DNA of 9,866 nt from Puniceicoccales bacterium (GTDB taxonomy: Bacteria; Verrucomicrobiota; Verrucomicrobiia; Opitutales; JAIRKQ01): contig JAITIO010000014.1 of assembly GCA_031279395.1 (NCBI GenBank), positions 1 to 9,866 on the forward strand, written 5' to 3'. This document shows, in pieces, positions 1 to 6,924 of the stretch. Numbering within the stretch: the stretch's first letter is position 1; every line of letters begins with the position of its first letter. Both the position numbers and the translations under genes were made by a program. Below the pieces are notes generated by a model that saw only the letters and a list, made by a program, of their open reading frames with translations, was not told the DNA's origin and did not search any database.

Positions 1-1
1 T

Positions 2-925
2 GAACCCCTGAAAGAAGCGTTGGATAGCCTGTCGCAAATCGATATTCCAGAAAAGGTGGAAGTAGAATTTGTACTGATCGACAACGATGAAAATGCAGGA
101 GCAAAATATATTTTCGATGCCTATGCTTCCGATATGCCATTCAAATGTCATTATTTCGTGGAAAAGAACCGAGGGCTTGCCCATGTGCGAAACCGGGTAA
201 TAGAAGAAGCTCTAAAATTGCACGTAACGGCTATTGCCATGTTCGACGACGATGAAATTGTAGCACGGGAGTGGCTTGTAGAGCTATATAAAGCATTCAA
301 AGAGTCAGGATCCGATGGTGTCGCTGGGACGGTCTATAGGTTACTCTCGATGGACTCATCGACCCTTATCAAGAAACTTTGGCCTAATCGCAAAGAGCCT
401 GCGAATATTACCCTTAAGTTATTACCCACTAACAATTGCCTATTTTCAATTAATTTGGTAGACCCCAAAGGAGGCAATATACGATTTAGTAATGTTTTCA
501 ATTTTTCGGGACGAGAAGATTTAGTATTTTCATTTGATGCCCTACTTCAGGGGGCAAAATTTACATCTGCTCCTCGGGCCATTGTAATCGAAAAATTTTC
601 CAAGGGAAGAAGTACGTTTAAATATCTGCTAAGGCGATGGTTTGACACTGGGATCATCGATGTAATGGTAGCTCGGCATTACAGTTTTGGGATGGGAAAA
701 CGCACACTGAAAGAAATTTTTAACATCATAGGGAGATGCCTGATATTGCCCTTCCTATTATTTGGAGGAGCTAAACCTCCCACCGTTGCCATTTTATACA
801 TAACGGCTTCTTTGGGATGGCTATGGGGACTATTTGGGAAAAAAGCAAATTACTATCTTAAACATACCGACGAAAATAAAAACACCATTCCATTCCCGTT
901 AAATTCTCGATTGAGAGCTAAATGA
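2..925 (+). CDS. Family 2 glycosyltransferase (ExoM-like), 5' end outside window
   Basis: This is probably an inverting GT-A glycosyltransferase acting at the inner face of the cytoplasmic membrane on a surface polysaccharide or lipid-linked glycan. The frame is open to the left edge. A TTG at 20 is possible, but the codons before it read E-P-L-K-E-A-L, which is how the start of a GT2 fold continues after its first strand, so the true start lies upstream. Visible family features are a DNDENAGA stretch after the second strand (nt 80-103), an N-RGLAHVRN segment, the metal-binding FDDDE (nt 242-256), and a later GRED with an R..LLRRW segment. Two hydrophobic stretches follow near the C-terminus (roughly nt 716-835) and could be membrane anchors. 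The donor and acceptor sugars cannot be read from the sequence. The family call is firm; the ExoM resemblance rests on motif spacing only. Confidence 0.85.
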   Translation, partial: EPLKEALDSLSQIDIPEKVEVEFVLIDNDENAGAKYIFDAYASDMPFKCHYFVEKNRGLAHVRNRVIEEALKLHVTAIAMFDDDEIVAREWLVELYKAFKESGSDGVAGTVYRLLSMDSSTLIKKLWPNRKEPANITLKLLPTNNCLFSINLVDPKGGNIRFSNVFNFSGREDLVFSFDALLQGAKFTSAPRAIVIEKFSKGRSTFKYLLRRWFDTGIIDVMVARHYSFGMGKRTLKEIFNIIGRCLILPFLLFGGAKPPTVAILYITASLGWLWGLFGKKANYYLKHTDENKNTIPFPLNSRLRAK

Positions 926-971
926 CACCAAGTTAGATAGCCGCATATAAGAAAAAAGGCTTGACTTTTTT

Positions 972-985
972 TTGATTTATATCAA
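972..985. promoter_or_regulatory. FNR/CRP-family binding palindrome TTGAT-N4-ATCAA
   Basis: The sequence TTGATTTATATCAA is a perfect five-base inverted repeat around a TTAT centre. It matches the established consensus of FNR/Anr/Fnr-like regulators (TTGAT-N4-ATCAA) at all ten defined positions. Its centre lies about 43 nt before the start codon of the 46-residue ORF. An A/T-rich stretch TAATTAAAT follows at 1001-1009 and could hold a -10 element, but the spacing is not ideal for a standard class II promoter. Alternatives are a chance palindrome in AT-rich DNA or a short 5-bp hairpin. No regulator gene is in the window. Confidence 0.4.
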
Positions 986-1021
986 GATGGTTTTCACCGT
1001 TAATTAAATGAAAGGAATATT

Positions 1022-1162
1022 ATGGGTATAGGTCGCTTGGCTAAGATGTTTTGTATACGTGGGTGGAGTGATCGCGAAGCTTGGATGATAAATCATTCAG
1101 GTCTTTCTCAGGAAGAGAAAGATCGGTGGAATGCTATACGAGCTCTTGTACTGAAAAAGTAG
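1022..1162 (+). CDS. Small 46-residue protein of unknown function
   Basis: This short ORF starts with ATG and is preceded by AAAGGA at 1011-1016, one of the clearest ribosome binding sites in the window. It ends with TAG 17 nt before a strong intrinsic terminator. The product has a basic, Cys-containing N-terminal part (residues 1-14) followed by a likely helical region rich in Trp, Glu, Asp and Lys (W15, W21, W37; SQEEKDRW at 29-37). No signal peptide or membrane segment is visible, so a soluble cytoplasmic protein is expected. I do not recognise the family. The palindrome, RBS, ORF and terminator in order suggest a self-contained transcription unit, perhaps controlled by oxygen or redox state. 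That role is inference. Confidence 0.6.
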   Translation: MGIGRLAKMFCIRGWSDREAWMINHSGLSQEEKDRWNAIRALVLKK

Positions 1163-1179
1163 TGGTGGTGGTGATGGGG

Positions 1180-1204
1180 TGCCTCCCGTTGGGGGGCATT
1201 TTTT
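1180..1204 (+). terminator. Intrinsic terminator after the 46-residue ORF
   Basis: TGCCTCCC (1180-1187), a GTT loop, then GGGGGGCA (1191-1198) can form an 8-bp G/C-rich stem with one G-T pair. It is followed at once by six T residues (1199-1204). This is a classic Rho-independent terminator and marks the end of the small upstream unit, separating it from the gene at 1279. Confidence 0.85.
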
Positions 1205-1278
1205 CTGATTTTGAGAGTGTTTTCATTTTTGGGAATCAGGAATGGTGGGTGTAGGTGTCTGGTAGTGGAATATAGAAT

Positions 1279-2094
1279 GTGCGAAAGTTACTGTATGTTT
1301 TTGGTGGTAGTGTTTGGGTTGTAGTTGCTGTTTTGATGATGGTAAAGGGAATAGGTGGGTGTTATGGCAGTGAATGGCAGGGGGATCGAAAAGGAATGGG
1401 TTTGATTGTGAGTTTTATGTCAAAAGATGTTGCTCGAGGGCATAGGGAAGGGGGTAGTGTTTTGGCTGTAAGGTATAATTCGGTCCTGAAGTCTATGTTC
1501 ACAAGGGAGCGAAAGGTGGATTTGTGTTGTGAAATGGAGGTGAGTGTTGATTTAGAGTCTATGCGTGGCGGTGAAATTTTGTGGAATTGTGATTTTGTTT
1601 GTTATGCTCCGATTGAAGGTGTGGTCACGGACATAGGAGGGGTGGTTTTCCGCAACGCTGGGTTTTCTTCTTCGAGCACTATATGGTTGTATGGGTTTTA
1701 TGCTGGCGTTATGATGCAAAATGTTATTTGTCGCCCGTCGTTATATTGTCTATGTCAGTCTTATGGTAGAGAGGTTGCTTTGGAAGGAAGGATAGAGCAT
1801 CGGTGGGATTTGTTGCCTTTGGGGTTGCATGGTTTTATGTTGGAATTTTCTGGGGCAATGGGTTATGGTTACGCCAGTAAACCTTACGGGTTGCCCTATG
1901 CCCATTCTTTTGGAAGAAAAGATTATTGGTATTATGGCATGGCTCTTAGTTTAATTTATAAATTAACCGCTGGAGAAGCGAGTATTGGTGTTTCCTATGA
2001 AAGTAATGCGGCAAGTAAGGATTCATGGGTCAATTATGGGGAAAATTACAAAAATAATGTGTGGTTTAATGCCATTGTGAATTTTTCATTCTGA
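1279..2094 (+). CDS. Putative outer-membrane beta-barrel protein, Cys-containing
   Basis: The product has 271 residues. It starts with a basic N-terminus (MRKLL) and a hydrophobic core to about residue 22, then GIGGC-YGS, consistent with a secretory signal. The IGGC could also be a lipoprotein box with Cys28, but a barrel-like body makes ordinary signal cleavage about as likely. The C-terminal third alternates aromatic/hydrophobic and polar residues and ends ...NFSF with a terminal Phe, the usual signal for BAM-mediated outer-membrane insertion. The start is a GTG directly after an in-frame TAG at 1273-1275, with only a weak GTGGA upstream; no earlier start is possible in this frame. Eight Cys (28, 83, 84, 104, 108, 151, 157, 159) are unusual for a barrel protein. 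The DNA is markedly G+T-rich on this strand, unlike the flanking genes. Family and ligand are not recognised. Confidence 0.6.
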   Translation: MRKLLYVFGGSVWVVVAVLMMVKGIGGCYGSEWQGDRKGMGLIVSFMSKDVARGHREGGSVLAVRYNSVLKSMFTRERKVDLCCEMEVSVDLESMRGGEILWNCDFVCYAPIEGVVTDIGGVVFRNAGFSSSSTIWLYGFYAGVMMQNVICRPSLYCLCQSYGREVALEGRIEHRWDLLPLGLHGFMLEFSGAMGYGYASKPYGLPYAHSFGRKDYWYYGMALSLIYKLTAGEASIGVSYESNAASKDSWVNYGENYKNNVWFNAIVNFSF

Positions 2095-2113
2095 TGGCAG
2101 AAAGTTTTTTCAC

Positions 2114-2989
2114 TTAGGGGGTGTTATGGGAGGTACGCACGGGTTGACGTTGGAAAAGTTTGCATGTGGCAATTTGTTTTACGGGGCCTTTTTGCATTAT
2201 ATTGCCGAGTTTGGCAGTTTTTACGTGTAAAATTCCTCCCGGCATGTGGATTTTGACATTGTTTGAACAAAGGTTTAGCTTTCTCGCAACTGCAAATACT
2301 GCGCATGCACTGGAACCGGAAGCAAGGGTATATCCAGCACCTCGTTCCCAAATTTCTATGGCTATGGTGTTCCTATCAAGGATCTTGGCGAATTGTACGT
2401 TTGTTTTTTCTGGAAACATCGGGTTACACTCTAAAAGAGGCCCTGCAGTTTTGATCTTTTCACAGGAGAGCTCGTCGACAAAAATTACACAGTGAGGGTT
2501 CCCCATTGACACTGGGTAGTACCTATAGGTTTCATCATTTACCGCAAACGTCGATGAACCACAGGGAAAATACGGAATATTGCTATCTTTAAACAGAGGA
2601 CATTCCATATCAACTTCAATTTGATCCTTAGAAAGAACGCCGCACGTCACGGTTTTTTTGAAAGTTTTGACAAAAAATTCACTGTGCGGAGAGACTTGTC
2701 CTAAGTCGAACATTGCACGCGCAAAAATCCTAACACCGTTGCCACTTATTTCCGCTGTAGTTCCATCGGGATTGATTATTTGTACCTTGAAAATATTGTC
2801 ACCGACCTTGGTGCCATAAAGAATACCATCGGACCCTATTCCAAAATTTCTATGGCAAATTTTTTTTATCCCTGCCATGGTCGGCAATTTAAACCTCGAC
2901 GCGTCCAAGAACAGATAATCATTGCCCAAGGCATGGTACTTTACGAAACACAAATCATCTTCTTCTTTGAACATAATATGTACTTTCAT
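2114..2989 (-). CDS. dapF: Diaminopimelate epimerase family protein with both catalytic Cys replaced by Ser
   Basis: The fold signature of DapF is clear: YHALGNDYLFLD near the N-terminus, NFGIGSDG, NPDGTTAEISGNGVRIFAR, MGNPHCVIFV, and RGAGYTLASGSSACA. Classical DapF interconverts LL- and meso-diaminopimelate in the cytoplasm for lysine and peptidoglycan synthesis using two Cys, in (M)CGNG and ET(L)ACG. Here both are Ser (codon AGT at 2744-2746 and TCC at 2318-2320), and the Glu of GAGET is Tyr. Catalysis by the usual thiol pair is therefore not possible. I recall homologues with this SGNG/GAGYTLASGSS pattern that are also annotated dapF, so it may be a subfamily rather than a local mutation. 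The start chosen is ATG at 2989, with AGGG just upstream; a GTG at 3016 and an ATG at 2974 are alternatives. The gene converges with the barrel gene, 19 nt away. The gene symbol reflects family, not proven activity. Confidence 0.8.
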   Translation of the reverse strand: MKVHIMFKEEDDLCFVKYHALGNDYLFLDASRFKLPTMAGIKKICHRNFGIGSDGILYGTKVGDNIFKVQIINPDGTTAEISGNGVRIFARAMFDLGQVSPHSEFFVKTFKKTVTCGVLSKDQIEVDMECPLFKDSNIPYFPCGSSTFAVNDETYRYYPVSMGNPHCVIFVDELSCEKIKTAGPLLECNPMFPEKTNVQFAKILDRNTIAIEIWERGAGYTLASGSSACAVFAVARKLNLCSNNVKIHMPGGILHVKTAKLGNIMQKGPVKQIATCKLFQRQPVRTSHNTP

Positions 2990-3119
2990 ATACCCTAAGG
3001 GGTGACCTCTTTCCACATGCTAGAGCATACAATTGGACACTCCATATAAATCCCTAGCGTCAAATAGAAAAGGATTTCTTGCCTTTCCATCGGGAAAATT
3101 TCTTTTAGAGATTGCTCAC

Positions 3120-3602
3120 TTAGTCATTTGAATTGTTAAGTACTTCTTGGTTGACTGGTTCTTTCTGGCATAGGCCTTTGCAAACACTACCTTCCGATTG
3201 AAATTCGGTAACTATTATGTTAATTTTTCTGACGGCTGCCAAACCAATATTATTGATAAGAATATTCTGTAATGTTTCGCGTAGGGACCTGGAAATATCT
3301 GCCAGATTCTGTCTGCGACTGATGCGAATGGCAATATCGATGTCGATGATTCCTCTGCAACATTTGATTTTTGTGCGTATTTTGTCTTTGATACCAACAT
3401 CCTTCGCAAGCGATTCGATAATCTTGATTAATGAGGCTTTGCTCAGCGAAACAGTCCCCTCGTCACTCTTGGAAATAAAAATCCACTTTGGTCTCCATAG
3501 CAAGTATAGGATATAAATAGCGGCAATGCCGCCGATAGACCATCCCAATAGGAATACGTACTTTAATTGTTCCGCGCTCAAATTTTGTAAAATTTCTTTC
3601 AT
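3120..3602 (-). CDS. amaP: AmaP-like alkaline shock response membrane anchor protein
   Basis: The 160-residue product has one strong membrane segment at about residues 14-36, a basic turn (RPKW), then a cytoplasmic domain that itself resembles the Asp23 fold: GTVSLSKASLIKII, a DIDIAIRI strand, and a helix leading to INIIVTEF. This arrangement matches AmaP, which in Staphylococcus aureus anchors Asp23 at the membrane. The start is ATG at 3602 with AAGGAG six nt upstream, the strongest ribosome binding site on this strand. It overlaps the stop of the Asp23 gene (ATGA), so the two are translationally coupled. The tail after residue 135 is polar with two Cys and looks disordered. Assignment rests on topology and neighbourhood as much as on sequence. 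Confidence 0.72.
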   Translation of the reverse strand: MKEILQNLSAEQLKYVFLLGWSIGGIAAIYILYLLWRPKWIFISKSDEGTVSLSKASLIKIIESLAKDVGIKDKIRTKIKCCRGIIDIDIAIRISRRQNLADISRSLRETLQNILINNIGLAAVRKINIIVTEFQSEGSVCKGLCQKEPVNQEVLNNSND

Positions 3603-4060
3603 AGTTCTCCTTCAATAAATTCATTTTTGTCCGTCGTTTCCGAAATTTCAACACCATCAATGATGACATTTACCTTGCTAACACCTGTCATTGTCATCTT
3701 GGTAATATGATCTATTATGTTTTGTTGAACGTTGGAAGCTACTTTTGCAAGCTCACAGCCAAATTTTAATGTTAAACAAATGTCGATCAGGTAATTTCCG
3801 AATTCATCTTCGGAGACGTTAACTCCGTTGAGTGTCGACTTTTTGCTCGAAAAAAATGAAGCGATTCCGTTCGCAAATCCATGTTTGCCAACGGCCAATA
3901 CTCCTTTTGTTTGCATGGCACTTAGCGTTGCAATGTTTGCAATCACTGAATGATTTATCTTGATTTCGCCCAAGTTGCAGGATGAATCGTCGGAAACCAT
4001 GGGAATGGGGAACGAAGAGTTTTTTTCCGTTTCTTTCTTATCACTTTTTTCTGTAGTCAT
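3599..4060 (-). CDS. Asp23/Gls24 family (DUF322, YqhY-like) protein
   Basis: The 153-residue protein has a charged leader (residues 1-28) followed by an Asp23/Gls24 domain: GEIKINHSVIANIA at 31-44, the GVLAV segment at 53-57, GVNV at 79-82, the LIDICLTLKFGCELAKVASN block at 91-110, and MTGVSKVNVIIDGVEI near the end. Such proteins are cytoplasmic and can form membrane-tethered assemblies through AmaP, which is encoded next. The gene follows accC after 4 nt, the same order as accB-accC-yqhY in Bacillus, where YqhY is genetically linked to acetyl-CoA carboxylase function (established knowledge). No clear Shine-Dalgarno precedes the ATG; translation may depend on coupling to accC. A role in tuning fatty-acid synthesis here is inference. 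Confidence 0.88.
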   Translation of the reverse strand: MTTEKSDKKETEKNSSFPIPMVSDDSSCNLGEIKINHSVIANIATLSAMQTKGVLAVGKHGFANGIASFFSSKKSTLNGVNVSEDEFGNYLIDICLTLKFGCELAKVASNVQQNIIDHITKMTMTGVSKVNVIIDGVEISETTDKNEFIEGEL

Positions 4061-4064
4061 AGTT

Positions 4065-5441
4065 TTAACAATTTTTAAAGTTTAGAGCATCCGTGGGAGT
4101 CCTGCGTAAAAAATCATCCACAAATTTTGTGGTATACTGGCCAGTAATATAGCCTTTATCCATCATTACAGCCCTTACAAACGGAATTGTCGTCTTTACG
4201 CCACGAATCATATATTCACTCAGTGCACTATACATTTTTTTTATTGCGAGCTCCCGGGTTCGCTCTGAAGTTATCAATTTAGCAACCATACTGTCATAGT
4301 ACTGCGGAATAACATATCCAGAATAAACATGGGAATCAACGCGAACACCATGACCTCCCGGCGAGTAATATAACGCTATTTCTCCGGGGCAAGGAGCAAA
4401 ATTTCGGACGGGATCTTCCGCATTAATCCTACATTCGATGGCATGTTTGTTAATCTTAACGTCCCTTTGGTCGATGATCAACTTTTCACCGGCTGCAATA
4501 TTTAGCTGCCACTTGACCAAATCGATACCGGTCATTTCTTCTGTTACACCATGCTCGACCTGTATGCGAGCATTCATTTCTATGAAATAATAATGACCAT
4601 GCTTGTCCACTAAAAATTCGACGGTTCCCGCATTTTGATAGTTGCATTTTTTAGCAATTTTAATGGCTGCGTTGCCCATTTCGTTGCGTAATTTTTCCGA
4701 TAGGAAAGGGGAAGGCGCCTCTTCAACCAATTTTTGATAACGCCTCTGGATGGAACAATCCCGATCGAATAGGTGAATTATCTTCCCATATTTATCCGCT
4801 AAAATTTGAAACTCTATGTGATGGGGATCTTCGATATATTTTTCTATGTACACGGATCCGTCGCCGAATGCTTTCTCGGCTTCTGACCTCACCATTTTGT
4901 ATTCCTTGCAAAAGGAAACAGAATTATTAACCAATCGCATCCCTTTGCCTCCACCGCCGGCCGCTGCTTTTATGATCACTGGATATCCGATGGAATCTGC
5001 GAGATTTTTTGCTTCCATTTCGTTATCTATTATACCCTCACTGCCAGGCACACATGGAACATTTACGCTTTTGGCAATGCTTTTAGCAATTGATTTATTT
5101 CCAATGGAGGCAATTGTTTCCGGAGATGGACCAATAAATGTAATATTACAGTCATGGCATTGCTGTGCAAAGGTAGGATTTTCCGATAAAAACCCATAGC
5201 CGGGGTGAATGGCATCCACATTGGTTATTTCCGCTGCACTGAAGATTCTGTCTGCTCTAAGATAGCTATTAGTACTTGTGGCATCACCTATGCAAACTGC
5301 CTCGTCTGCCAGTTGAACATGGAGGGACTGGTCATCAACTTCCGAATAAACCGCCACTGTTTTTATGCCAAATTCTCTACATGCCCGAACCACGCGAAGG
5401 GCAATTTCACCCCGATTTGCTATCAAAACTTTTTCGAACAT
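4065..5441 (-). CDS. accC: Biotin carboxylase subunit of acetyl-CoA carboxylase
   Basis: AccC carries out ATP- and bicarbonate-dependent carboxylation of biotin on AccB, the first half-reaction of malonyl-CoA synthesis in the cytoplasm. The 458-residue protein is close to the E. coli length (449), and key residues fall at nearly the same numbers: N-terminal KVLIANRGEIALR, K116, K158, the Gly-rich ATP loop GGGGKG at 162-167, DRDCSIQRR at 226-234, E275, E288-N290-R292, QVEH at 294-297, and R338 in ECRINAEDP. The usual Pro after EH (EHPVTE) is Gly298, a small departure from a well conserved position. It starts 3 nt after the accB stop and ends 4 nt before the Asp23-family gene. The accA/accD carboxyltransferase genes are not in the window. 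Confidence 0.97.
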   Translation of the reverse strand: MFEKVLIANRGEIALRVVRACREFGIKTVAVYSEVDDQSLHVQLADEAVCIGDATSTNSYLRADRIFSAAEITNVDAIHPGYGFLSENPTFAQQCHDCNITFIGPSPETIASIGNKSIAKSIAKSVNVPCVPGSEGIIDNEMEAKNLADSIGYPVIIKAAAGGGGKGMRLVNNSVSFCKEYKMVRSEAEKAFGDGSVYIEKYIEDPHHIEFQILADKYGKIIHLFDRDCSIQRRYQKLVEEAPSPFLSEKLRNEMGNAAIKIAKKCNYQNAGTVEFLVDKHGHYYFIEMNARIQVEHGVTEEMTGIDLVKWQLNIAAGEKLIIDQRDVKINKHAIECRINAEDPVRNFAPCPGEIALYYSPGGHGVRVDSHVYSGYVIPQYYDSMVAKLITSERTRELAIKKMYSALSEYMIRGVKTTIPFVRAVMMDKGYITGQYTTKFVDDFLRRTPTDALNFKNC

Positions 5442-5444
5442 ATT

Positions 5445-5918
5445 CTATGATCTTTTAACCTTAAACAGCGGCTGTCCAAATTCAACGGGTTGTCCATTTT
5501 GTACGAAGATTTCTCTAATTACACCCTTGACCTCGGCTTGTATTTCATTCATCACCTTCATGGCTTCTATGATACAAACGGTAGTTTCGGTATCGACGGA
5601 AGAATCCTTATATACAAAATCCTGAGATTCTGGAGATGGGGCACTATAGAACGTTCCCACTATGGGCGATTTGATTATGTGGTAATTGGAATCATCTTCC
5701 GAATTCACCATCTGGGATACCTTATCTTCCCGTACTATGGCTGGGATAGCGTTGTTTGGCGATTGGATAACATGGGGATGGGTTGCTTCCCATCCTCCCT
5801 GATTGACAATTCTCAGACGCATATTTTCTCGCTCGATTTCTAACTCATGAAGATTTGCATCCTTTACCAATGTTACCAGTTGCTGTATTTCGTGTAAATC
5901 CAAAAAGCCTCCTACCAT
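5445..5918 (-). CDS. accB: Biotin carboxyl carrier protein of acetyl-CoA carboxylase
   Basis: AccB carries the covalently bound biotin that shuttles CO2 between AccC and the AccAD carboxyltransferase. The C-terminal biotinyl domain is complete: KSPIVGTFYSAPSP at 83-96, and EAMKVMNEI at 118-126 with K121 as the biotinylated lysine, then the mirror strand ending in QPLFKVK. The N-terminal part (residues 6-40) is the short helical and strand region typical of BCCPs, joined by a polar linker at about 42-78. At 157 residues it matches the usual size. It is the first gene of the leftward operon, facing pyrH across 258 nt. Only a weak AAGG, 10 nt before the ATG, could act as ribosome binding site. 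The common upstream partner efp is absent. Confidence 0.96.
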   Translation of the reverse strand: MVGGFLDLHEIQQLVTLVKDANLHELEIERENMRLRIVNQGGWEATHPHVIQSPNNAIPAIVREDKVSQMVNSEDDSNYHIIKSPIVGTFYSAPSPESQDFVYKDSSVDTETTVCIIEAMKVMNEIQAEVKGVIREIFVQNGQPVEFGQPLFKVKRS

Positions 5919-5999
5919 TTATTGTGTGCCTTCATGGAAAGAATTGAAAAATTTAATGCAATTAGAAAATTAATTCCTATCCACCGCAAAAAATTGTTT

Positions 6000-6030
6000 G
6001 TTCACCGGATTATTTCGGTCGAATGTGAAC
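6000..6030. repeat. Inverted repeat GTTCAC-N19-GTGAAC in the accB/pyrH divergent region
   Basis: A perfect six-base inverted repeat, GTTCAC (6000-6005) and GTGAAC (6025-6030), encloses a further imperfect dyad (ATTTCGGTCGAAT). It lies between the divergently transcribed accB and pyrH genes, where a regulator of either side could bind. It could also be chance: six-base arms with a free spacer are not rare. The rest of 5919-6176 holds no gene. A TTGACT at 6122-6127 resembles a -35 box for pyrH but lacks a good -10 at the right spacing. Confidence 0.25.
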
Positions 6031-6176
6031 TAGGATAATAAATTCCGTGCATTTAACATTTTCTCCATCTAAATTTTCGAACGGTTATCCGACAATTTGT
6101 GAGGGCATGGCACAAGTTGTGTTGACTATTTTGAAGATCTCTCTAGGGAATATTGCCGTTAAAATAAGGTATTACA

Positions 6177-6908
6177 TTGAAGGGATATAAGAGGATAATT
6201 TTAAAATTCAGTGGTGAGGTTTTAAAAGATAAAACCGACGGGTCGGCAATTAGTTCCAGTACTGTTCACGCCCTATGCAAAGAATTAAAAATTCTCCAGG
6301 AAATTGGACTGGAAATTGGCGTTGTGATAGGCGGAGGTAATATTTTTCGAGGGGTGTCCGAGAACAGAAAATGGGGCTATGACCGCCTCATGGGGGATTA
6401 CATGGGTATGTTGGCAACCATAATAAATTCCATGGCAATTGCAGATTTTTTAAAGAAGCTTGAAGTGGCAGTGGAGGTTTTTTCTGCACTTCCCATGTTG
6501 AATGTCTGTGAAACATATTACCCAAGATATGCCCAAAAGGCCATGGATGACGGAAAGATTGTATTACTCGCAGGGGGAACTGGCAGTGCATTTTTTTCGA
6601 CGGATAGTGCGGCTGCTCTTAGGGCAAGTGAATTGCACGCAGATGTTATCATAAAGGCGACAAAAGTTGATGGAGTTTTCGACAAAGATCCCAAACATCA
6701 CCGCGATGCTGTTAAATTTGATAAAATTTCATTCCAAGAAGTCCTTTTGCGCCACCTGCGAGTCATGGATTCCACGGCATTTTCACTGTGTATGGATAAT
6801 AATATACCGATACTTATCGTGAATGCCCAAAAGGATTTAAAAAATATTGAGCGTGCCATCCGGGGAGAAATGGTTGGTACTACAGTTTCAAATATTTTAA
6901 ACACTTAA
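6177..6908 (+). CDS. pyrH: Uridylate (UMP) kinase
   Basis: PyrH phosphorylates UMP to UDP in the cytoplasm and belongs to the amino-acid kinase family. All family blocks are present: KRIILKFSGE at 5-14, VVIGGGNIFRG at 49-59, GDYMGMLAT at 73-81, the nucleotide-binding LLAGGTGSAFFSTD at 130-143, TKVDGVFDKDPK at 162-173, and RVMDSTAFSLC at 195-205. Length (243) equals that of typical bacterial PyrH. The start is TTG at 6177: an in-frame TAA at 6165-6167 excludes anything earlier, the protein aligns from its first residues, and AAGG sits at 6166-6169. The rare TTG start may lower expression. frr follows after 16 nt, the common pyrH-frr pair, but the usual upstream tsf is missing. Confidence 0.97.
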   Translation: MKGYKRIILKFSGEVLKDKTDGSAISSSTVHALCKELKILQEIGLEIGVVIGGGNIFRGVSENRKWGYDRLMGDYMGMLATIINSMAIADFLKKLEVAVEVFSALPMLNVCETYYPRYAQKAMDDGKIVLLAGGTGSAFFSTDSAAALRASELHADVIIKATKVDGVFDKDPKHHRDAVKFDKISFQEVLLRHLRVMDSTAFSLCMDNNIPILIVNAQKDLKNIERAIRGEMVGTTVSNILNT

Positions 6909-6924
6909 AAGATTTTCAACCAAT

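Noticed and set aside
2160..2998. Open frames on the + strand across the dapF gene
   Set aside because: They mirror the conserved dapF frame, have no family resemblance and no ribosome binding sites.
3043..3063. Minus-strand TTGACG and TATATG upstream of dapF as a promoter
   Set aside because: The spacing is only 9 nt; no -10 match occurs at 16-18 nt.
4846..5843. Open frames on the + strand across accC and accB
   Set aside because: They are antisense shadows of strongly conserved genes.
6122..6165. TTGACT with a following TAAAAT as a pyrH sigma70 promoter
   Set aside because: The spacer is 32 nt, and no reasonable -10 lies 16-18 nt after the TTGACT.
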